DNA from: an uncultured Saprospiraceae bacterium
GTDB lineage: Bacteria > Bacteroidota > Bacteroidia > Chitinophagales > Saprospiraceae
Assembly (NCBI GenBank): GCA_938039305.1
Contig: CALHUZ010000431.1
Span: 1 to 7,100 of the forward strand
Direction: 5' to 3'
DNA: 7,100 bases
Of the stretch, positions 1 to 5,900 are shown in pieces. Position 1 is the stretch's first letter. Each line of letters starts with the position of its first letter. The notes under the pieces are model-generated. The model did not search any database, was not told the origin of the DNA, and saw only the letters and a list, made by a program, of their open reading frames with translations. The translations under genes and the position numbers were made by a program.

Positions 1-2644
1 TATCATAAAATAAGGCTTCAATTTTCTCATTGAGCGAAATCTCAGGTACAATACCAACAGCATGATTAACTCTTATACTGATTGATTTCTTGTCTTGATT
101 ACCATTTGTATAGTGGATAATGTCAACACGATTTCCTTCTACATATACCTTTCCAGATGTGGCAGTGAATTGATCAATAGATCCTCTATTTATTTCGAGG
201 GACATTTGAAATGCCTCTTCAGCATTAAACTCATTAAGGTCTATCCTATAGATTGAACTATTCTTTGATACCGACGATATAGATATAGGTATTTTTCTGA
301 CAGACCTATTTGTGGCTGCTTCAATGGCATCTCCAGTTACATCTCCTCTCTTTGCTGCTGATATATTTAGCGTCTCTTTAGGTCCTGTACTTTTGCTAAA
401 GTAATCTTGATATGACGCTATACCGCTTTCTGTAGTGAAGATCCAAGGCATCGCATCTCCTAAATTCACATCATGATCTAATATTAACCTCTTGATAAAT
501 AGAAGATCCAAAGCTGTCACAGTACCTGATCCATCTACGTCACTTGCAGCTTTCTGCCAATCCTCAAAGTCACGATTACCGAGAATATAATCTTGTATGA
601 GTTTCAAATCAATGACTGATAATCCTTTTTTCCATGAATCGTCGTGACTGATAGTTAGCATCCCTTCTGATTCATTAGGAACTTCTCCAAAGGAAAACTC
701 ACCATCAAATCCTGTCATGTTTGAGAAACTACTAGTGCCATAATCTAATGAAACTGCTACATCAGGAAGAGGACTATGGCCATTGGCCATTATTGCACCG
801 CTTACTATATTAGGACCAAAAGGGGATCCACAGTTTCCACCATCATCTACTGTAATCGTTGTTGTGATAGGTTCTGACTGATTATCATCACAGTCTGTAG
901 CTATTATAATGACCTCATACCTTCCCGTATCTTCACAACTAAGAGTTTGGTTCATATTAGTACCTAAGAAAGGTAACCCAGAACCTGTCCACGCTAATCC
1001 AGATCCAGTGCCTGTCATCATTGATGCAAATCCCAGCCCTGAACCAGTCATGGTGATTGAAGAAAAACAATCTGCATTATCAGACCATGTCTTAAGTATA
1101 TCAGAAGTATCGATAGTTAATCCTGCCGGTCCAATACTTAAAATGATAGGATCATCATTAGCTACTATCACAGGCGCTACAGTTTCCTTGACCTCTACAT
1201 TTATCGTACATATGTTACTCAAGCTATCATTACTTGCTTGAGCCATAATCTCAATTTGTATTGTACTCGGAGAAAGGCCAGAACGTAATTCCGCAGGGCA
1301 AAACTCTAATGATGGAGCAAAATCCTGAGTATCGTTATCACAAGCATCAACAACCTTCCTTCCCAGTATCTTCGTACCCATGCAGGCGGACACATTTAAA
1401 TCCTTAAAAATAGAATCCATCTTTACCCATATACTCTCTCCATCTTGTAATGTAAAGGACAGATCACTTAAGTCATTACAATCTATAACTGGAACGCCAG
1501 TATCAATGACATTCACTTGAACAGAATCTGCAGAAACGGCATCTTGGCATAAAGCTCTTCCCTGATACTTAACATTATACGTTCCAGGACTAACAAGAGC
1601 CGTATCTCCTATGTTATTTTCATTGCCATCTATTATCACTACAATATCTTCCAGCTTTACTTCGGTACAGCTCAATGTTAGCATAGGTGCGGTTAGTACT
1701 ATACCAAACATACACCCTCCAGCGGCAACAACTTCTAAAACGTCTGGTGCATCTATTATTGCAGGTATTGTATCAATGACTATAATGAGTTGCGTATCAC
1801 GTATTATTTCATTTGTATTCCAGTCCGTTACAGACCAAATTCTTCTATACTTCACTTTTGACAAACAAGCCCCTTTCAGCACTTCTGTCACCGGTGTAGA
1901 ACCAATGGCTACATCACATCTGGGGACAAGTATCTCATTAGAATAGCTAGGGGATCCAGTTACCTGTAGATCTGTATGATCTTGACCACAGTATATAGTT
2001 GTATCGTTTGGAAATTGAACTAAAGAAAGTTCAAATCTCTCTGTATATATCTTACTTGTACAGTTTAAAACATTTGCGTCAGCGTCGGTAACAGACCAAG
2101 TGCGCTCGATTAAATGCAAGGTATCCGAAGTAGTTGGAAAATCAACGGGTATTGCATCAGCCCATGTAACCGTAGCTTCAGACAAATCATCACAACTGCT
2201 TGTTACGTCTATCAGGGTTGCTAAGTTAGGATCATTAAGATCAGCTACGCAAGTTATAGTTGTATCACGACAGGAAATCATTAATGGTGACTTATCCTCA
2301 ACATTGATTGAAACCATACACCTTTGGTTGTCTCCGTCAACTAGTGTAGCCATAATAGTTTTTCCTACATCTTCGCATGTGAATTCTAATGACATACGAT
2401 CTTCAAGAATCACAGATATACCTGTTGTGTTTTGCCTCGGTGTTAAGGAACCAATAGATAACACAGTTGGATATCCGCTATTAATCGAGACGTTAATACT
2501 TGAATAGCACGACACTCCTTGACCAGTACTTGATATACTCGTTAAGAAGAATGCTATTAGGAAAAAAGAATATGGAATGCGCTTGATAATCAAGCGCAAA
2601 CCATATTCCATTGTTGGGACAAGTGGTCGAATAACGGTTCTCAT
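1..2644 (-). CDS. Large secreted HYR/Ig-like and dockerin-domain surface protein (3' end outside window)
   Basis: The frame is open without a stop for 881 codons plus one base and runs off the left edge. An in-frame stop at 2710-2708 bounds it upstream, and the first ATG after that is 2644; an ATG at 2611 (codon 12) gives a more typical signal peptide. Layout by residue: basic N-region and hydrophobic core (about 17-40, with SFFLIAFFLTS) forming a signal peptide, cleavage probably near TGQG; five or six Cys-containing beta-sandwich modules (about 43-600) ending in strands such as NVEDKSP, VIDTIPA, VIDTGVP and VKETVAP; a carboxypeptidase-regulatory-like fold (about 612-667); a dockerin pair (674-722); a GDVTGDA linker (767-773); and a cohesin-like beta domain from about 785. 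Such proteins in Bacteroidota are usually exported and end in a type IX secretion sorting domain; that end would be outside the window. The likely role is adhesion or surface structure, but the exact function and ligand are unknown. Confidence 0.9.
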   Translation of the reverse strand, partial: MRTVIRPLVPTMEYGLRLIIKRIPYSFFLIAFFLTSISSTGQGVSCYSSINVSINSGYPTVLSIGSLTPRQNTTGISVILEDRMSLEFTCEDVGKTIMATLVDGDNQRCMVSINVEDKSPLMISCRDTTITCVADLNDPNLATLIDVTSSCDDLSEATVTWADAIPVDFPTTSDTLHLIERTWSVTDADANVLNCTSKIYTERFELSLVQFPNDTTIYCGQDHTDLQVTGSPSYSNEILVPRCDVAIGSTPVTEVLKGACLSKVKYRRIWSVTDWNTNEIIRDTQLIIVIDTIPAIIDAPDVLEVVAAGGCMFGIVLTAPMLTLSCTEVKLEDIVVIIDGNENNIGDTALVSPGTYNVKYQGRALCQDAVSADSVQVNVIDTGVPVIDCNDLSDLSFTLQDGESIWVKMDSIFKDLNVSACMGTKILGRKVVDACDNDTQDFAPSLEFCPAELRSGLSPSTIQIEIMAQASNDSLSNICTINVEVKETVAPVIVANDDPIILSIGPAGLTIDTSDILKTWSDNADCFSSITMTGSGLGFASMMTGTGSGLAWTGSGLPFLGTNMNQTLSCEDTGRYEVIIIATDCDDNQSEPITTTITVDDGGNCGSPFGPNIVSGAIMANGHSPLPDVAVSLDYGTSSFSNMTGFDGEFSFGEVPNESEGMLTISHDDSWKKGLSVIDLKLIQDYILGNRDFEDWQKAASDVDGSGTVTALDLLFIKRLILDHDVNLGDAMPWIFTTESGIASYQDYFSKSTGPKETLNISAAKRGDVTGDAIEAATNRSVRKIPISISSVSKNSSIYRIDLNEFNAEEAFQMSLEINRGSIDQFTATSGKVYVEGNRVDIIHYTNGNQDKKSISIRVNHAVGIVPEISLNEKIEALFYD
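479..625 (-). other. Dockerin type I-like domain within the secreted protein
   Basis: Residues 674-722 contain two calcium-loop/helix repeats. The second loop is canonical, DVDGSGTVTALD (702-713), with Asp, Asp, Ser, Gly, Val and Asp at the expected positions, followed by the helix LLFIKRLIL. The first loop is of the degenerate type common in Bacteroidota, GLSVIDLKLIQDYILG, with only the last Asp clear. A carboxypeptidase-regulatory-like segment precedes it and a cohesin-like beta domain follows it in the same chain, so an intramolecular or structural role is more likely than assembly of a cellulosome. Confidence 0.85.
962..1051 (-). repeat. TGSGL-type short repeat cluster in the secreted protein
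   Basis: Residues 532-561 contain three copies of TGSGL (starting at residues 533, 546 and 553) with small or aromatic residues between them. The last two copies form adjacent seven-residue units. Codons differ between copies (for example GGTTCAGGGCTG against GGATCTGGATTA), so the repeat is visible mainly at protein level. The cluster sits inside an Ig/HYR-like module just before LSCEDTG and probably forms a flexible loop. Confidence 0.6.
1823..2266 (-). repeat. Two tandem protein modules with an 87-residue period
   Basis: Two modules share the order DTTIxC, then 49 residues, then RxWSVTD. Module one runs from DTTITC (residues 127-132) to RTWSVTD (181-187); module two runs from DTTIYC (214-219) to RIWSVTD (268-274). 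The offset is 87 residues at both landmarks. At DNA level the shared stretch reads TGGTCTGTnACnGAC, while the sequence between the landmarks has diverged strongly. This is an old internal duplication of an HYR/Ig-like module and not a recent DNA repeat. Confidence 0.75.
2521..2611 (-). other. Signal peptide region of the secreted protein
   Basis: Counting from the ATG at 2611, the peptide has a short basic N-region (arginine and lysines in LRLIIKR), a hydrophobic core with SFFLIAFFL, and a polar stretch SISSTGQG that fits a cleavage zone near residues 39-42 of the longer form. This is a Sec-type signal, as expected for cargo of the type IX system. Starting at 2644 instead adds eleven residues (MRTVIRPLVPT), which makes an unusually long N-region. 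No Shine-Dalgarno sequence lies at a usable distance from either ATG, which is normal in Bacteroidota and so does not decide between them. Confidence 0.7.
2568..2608 (-). repeat. 41-nt near-perfect inverted repeat inside the signal-peptide codons
   Basis: Two 20-nt arms are symmetric about position 2588, with 18 of 20 pairs complementary. On the coding strand the outer part of the stem is GAATATGG/CCATATTC and the inner part is GCGCTTGAT/ATCAAGCGC. The only mismatches form a 2x2 U-U internal loop. The 5' arm starts one base after the ATG at 2611-2609, and the 3' arm is followed directly by six T residues (2567-2562). The structure therefore has the shape of an intrinsic terminator lying within the coding region. 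Whether it terminates transcription, blocks ribosomes or is accidental cannot be told from sequence alone. Confidence 0.85.
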
Positions 2645-2657
2645 AAAAAAGGTTCTA

Positions 2658-2673
2658 TTATCCTCTCGGATAA
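2658..2673 (-). other. Stem-loop just upstream of the secreted-protein start
   Basis: TTATCC (2658-2663) and GGATAA (2668-2673) form a 6-bp stem around a 4-nt loop, 13 nt before the ATG at 2644. On the minus strand the loop and second arm contain GAGAGG, the only purine-rich stretch near the start, which is too far away (17 nt) to act as a normal ribosome binding site. The spacer between stem and ATG ends in six T residues (2650-2645). Confidence 0.4.
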
Positions 2674-2734
2674 AGTAATATAGGTCGAGCCCTAAGGCTT
2701 GGTTTACTTATTCTCTAAATTTCTAAATCAGGTT

Positions 2735-2765
2735 GTAATAGCCGAGCGACTGCTCGCCTTGTCAA
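2735..2765 (-). promoter_or_regulatory. Alternative promoter-like TTGACA/TATTAC pair
   Basis: The minus strand has TTGACA (2765-2760) and TATTAC (2740-2735) separated by 19 nt, which resembles a sigma-70 promoter with an overlong spacer. The spacer contains a 5-bp hairpin. It does not match the Bacteroidota -7 consensus, so it is less convincing than the TATATTTG element about 100 bp upstream. Confidence 0.2.
2743..2756 (-). other. Small stem-loop in the leader
   Basis: CGAGC (2743-2747) and GCTCG (2752-2756) form a perfect GC-rich 5-bp stem around a 4-nt loop. It stands out in an otherwise AT-rich intergenic region. No T-run follows on either strand, so it is not a terminator. A role in the leader RNA or as a protein site is possible but unproven. 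Confidence 0.4.
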
Positions 2766-2838
2766 TCTTCTATTGAAGCGGTTCAGACTTATTGAATATT
2801 AACAAGTATTACTGTTGGGGGGATGTGTTAATATATTG

Positions 2839-2846
2839 CAAATATA
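2839..2846 (-). promoter_or_regulatory. Candidate Bacteroidota -7 element for the secreted-protein gene
   Basis: On the minus strand this reads TATATTTG, an exact match to the TAnnTTTG consensus of the primary Bacteroidota sigma factor. It lies downstream of the rpoC terminator and points toward the secreted-protein gene. The expected TTG-type -33 element is weak: only CTGG-like bases lie about 20 nt upstream. Transcription from here would start near 2832 and give a leader of about 190 nt. AT-rich DNA produces such matches by chance, so this is a candidate only. Confidence 0.4.
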
Positions 2847-2928
2847 TGTAATATGTATGAAACCTTCCAGTGAGGAGTATTGATTTTGACATATCGATTT
2901 AACATATATTAGTCAAAGATCAGGGCAT

Positions 2929-2957
2929 AAAAAAAGGGCTCCTTACGGAGCCCTTTT
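2929..2957 (-). terminator. Intrinsic terminator of rpoC
   Basis: A perfect 11-bp stem (2957-2947 pairing with 2942-2932) encloses a 4-nt loop (GTAA on the minus strand). The stem core is GGGCTCC/GGAGCCC. Its 3' arm runs into seven T residues on the minus strand (2935-2929). It begins 23 nt after the rpoC stop codon. The plus-strand reading has only four T residues after the stem, so the structure works mainly for minus-strand transcription. It probably ends the rplL-rpoB-rpoC type operon and isolates the downstream gene. Confidence 0.92.
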
Positions 2958-2980
2958 AATCATTATTTCTATGCTAATAA

Positions 2981-5900
2981 TTAATCCAGTAAGTCTTCTG
3001 TTACTGGTTCAACTTTCTCGGTAACTTTTAAATTCTCATACATCTTGAGACCTGTACCTGCTGGTATTTTCTTTCCAACGATAACATTCTCTTTTAAGCC
3101 TTCCAAGTAATCTCGCTTCGCCGCTATAGCAGCTGTACTCAATACTTTAGTTGTCTCTTGGAACGAAGCTGCAGATATCCAACTCGCAGTACCTAATGAT
3201 GACTTCGTAATACCCTGAAGCATCGGTCTACTTGTTGCTGGAATGGCGTCTCTAAACTCTAATGGTTTAAGATCATTTCTCTTCAGATATGAGTTCTCTT
3301 CGCGGATCTGACGTATTGTAGTAATCTTACCTGGCTTCATCTTGTTAGAATCACCCGCTTCTGTAATCACTTTTTTATCATAAACCCAGTCGTTCTGCTC
3401 TAAGAAGTCATACTTCTCAGCTGCTTCTCCTTCTAAGAATGTAGTATCACCTGGATCTACAATCTTCACACGACGCATCATCTGTCGAACGATCACCTCT
3501 ATGTGCTTATCGTTTATGCCAATACCCTGAGAACGATATACTTCTTGAATACCGTTAACGATATACTTTGAAACTGCAAATGGACCTGAGATATTCAAGA
3601 TATCTTCTGGTGCTGTCGCTCCATCAGATATGTGAGATCCCGCTCTTACGAAGTCACCTTCTTGAACTACAAGGTGCTTAGACAGTCCAACTAAATACTT
3701 ACGCTGCTGGCCACCTTTTTCATCAGAGACAAATACCTCTCTGTTACCACGCTTCATCTTACCAAACTTCACGATACCATCTATCTCCGCAGTAACTGCT
3801 GGATTAGAAGGGTTACGTGCTTCAAATAATTCAGTAACACGCGGTAGACCACCTGTAATATCCTGGATACTACCCTGCTTACGAGGTATCTTAGCCACTT
3901 TCGCTCCACTATTAATACTATCTCCGTTCTCAACTTGTATGTGAGAACCTACAGGAAGGTTGTAAGTTCTTAAAACCTCACCCTTAGAATCAACGATGTT
4001 GATCGTAGGTATCTTTTTCTTCTTTCTTGACTCTATTATGATCTTCTCAACATTACCCGTTTGATCATCTCGCTCTGATCTGAATGATACACCTTCTTCT
4101 ATCGACTCGTACTGAATAATACCACTAAATTCAGAAACAATGACGGCGTTGAACGGATCCCATTCACAAATCACATCACCTTTTTTGATCTTCTTCTTAC
4201 CCTTTATGAACAATGTTGAACCATAAGGTATATGAAGGTTCGCAAGAATCTTATTAGTCTCAGGCTCTACAATTCGAAGCTCCCCAGATCTGGATAAAAC
4301 CACCTCTGACTTCTTACCCTCCTCATCGTATGCTACAGTATCTACGTTATCAAACTCTAAGTTCCCATCTGCCTTAGCGATATGCTGAGACTCAGTCTTA
4401 CTTACAGATGCAATACCACCGACGTGGAATGTACGAAGTGTCAACTGTGTTCCAGGCTCACCAATACTCTGTGCAGCTATAACACCCACGGCATCCCCCC
4501 TTTCGGAAATTCTACCCGTCGCTAAGTTCTTACCATAACACTTTGTACAAACTCCCTTCTTTGTCTCACATGTCAATACTGATCGAATCACAACTGATTC
4601 TATACCTACTTCTTCAACTACTGCTGCAAGTGCTGGACTTATATAATCTCCAGAAGGAATTATAATCTCTTCCGTCTCCGGGTGCATTATATCATTAAGT
4701 GCGTATCGCCCTACGATTCTTGGTGCAAGATCTTCTAACTTCTTGTCACCATCCATCAAAGCTGTAGTCTCTATACCTCTAAGTGTATGACAGTCTTCTT
4801 CTATAATAATGACATCTTGAGAAACGTCTACAAGTCTTCTTGTTAGATAACCCGCATCGGCAGTCTTAAGTGCTGTATCGGCAAGACCTTTACGAGCACC
4901 GTGAGTTGAGATAAAGTACTCGAGTACTGAAAGTCCATCTACGAAGTTCGCAAGGATCGGATTCTCAATAATCGCTCCACCAGTATCTCCTGACTTACGC
5001 GGCTTAGCCATAAGTCCTCTCAATCCACACAACTGCTTAATCTGCTGCTTACTACCCCTTGCTCCACTATCAAGCATCATGAATACAGAGTTGAATCCAC
5101 CTTTGTGCTCTGCAAGCTCAACCATTAGATTCTCAGTAATCTTGTTATCCGCATAAGTCCACTTATCGATAACCTGGTTATATCTCTCGTTAGAGGTGAT
5201 AAGACCCATGTTATAGTTTTCCCATACTTCATCAACTTCCTCCTGTGCTTCTATTAGTGTTGATTCTTTCAAGGTTGGAGTAATCAAATCACCAAGGTTA
5301 AATGACAACCCACCTTTAAAGGACCAGTAGAAACCCATATCCTTCATGTTATCTAAAAACTCTGCAGCTACAGCGAAGTTCGTTCTATCGATAACACCAC
5401 CAATTACCTTCCTTAGGTTTTTCTTAGTAAGCAGCTGGTTGATGAACGGTACCTCTGCAGGCACTGCCTCATTAAAAATAACACGACCTACAGTTGTTTC
5501 TATTCTCTCTTTAACTAATTGTCCTAGTTCATTTTCAACATCTACTTTAACCATGATGGCTTCGTGTAACTCAACCATACCTTCATTGTATGCGATGAGT
5601 ACTTCTTCCTCTGAGTAGAAGATAGACATCTTCTTACCTTTTGGTATCTCTTTGGCCTTTGTTATATAGTAAAGACCCAAGACCATATCCTGTGATGGAA
5701 GTGTAATCGGAGATCCGTTCTGTGGATTAAGCATGTTGTGCGATGACAACATGAGCAATTGTGCTTCCAGGATTGATCCCTGACTTAAAGGTACGTGCAC
5801 GGCCATCTGATCACCATCAAAATCGGCGTTAAACGCCCCACATACAAGTGGGTGTAATCTAATCGCCTTTCCTTCTACGAGTCTTGGTTGGAAAGCTTGG

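Larger units (their letters stand above)
2645..2980. other. Intergenic region between rpoC and the secreted-protein gene
   Basis: This 336-bp gap holds the rpoC terminator, two promoter candidates and two small stem-loops, listed separately. It is AT-rich. Only very short open frames occur: the minus strand has one of 25 codons from 2905 and one of 27 codons from 2892, without a recognisable protein or start signal. No tRNA, riboswitch or insertion-sequence end was recognised. Confidence 0.7.

Noticed and set aside
909..1241. Plus-strand open frame of 110 codons
   Set aside because: It lies antisense within the long secreted-protein frame, shows low-complexity proline/valine-rich sequence that mirrors the repeats on the other strand, and has no recognisable domain.
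1611..1946. Plus-strand open frame of 111 codons
   Set aside because: It is antisense to the secreted-protein gene, with a serine/threonine/isoleucine-rich composition typical of a shadow frame and no known motif.
2100..2507. Plus-strand open frame of 135 codons
   Set aside because: It is antisense to the secreted-protein gene. The opposite strand encodes recognisable Cys-containing modules and a continuous 881-codon frame, so this is a shadow.
2741..2760. GC-rich hairpin as a second terminator
   Set aside because: The stem is only 5 bp and no T-run follows on either strand.
2809..2905. Small minus-strand open frames of 25 and 27 codons between the genes
   Set aside because: They are short, overlap each other in different frames, cover the promoter candidate and have no recognisable sequence or start signal.
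2882..2921. Imperfect dyad with TTTGAC (2885-2890) and GTCAAA (2912-2917) as an operator
   Set aside because: The perfect arms are only 6 bp with a 21-nt gap in AT-rich DNA, which is easily a chance event; extension needs a bulge.
5346..5618. Plus-strand open frame of 90 codons
   Set aside because: It lies entirely antisense to conserved rpoC sequence and has no recognisable features.
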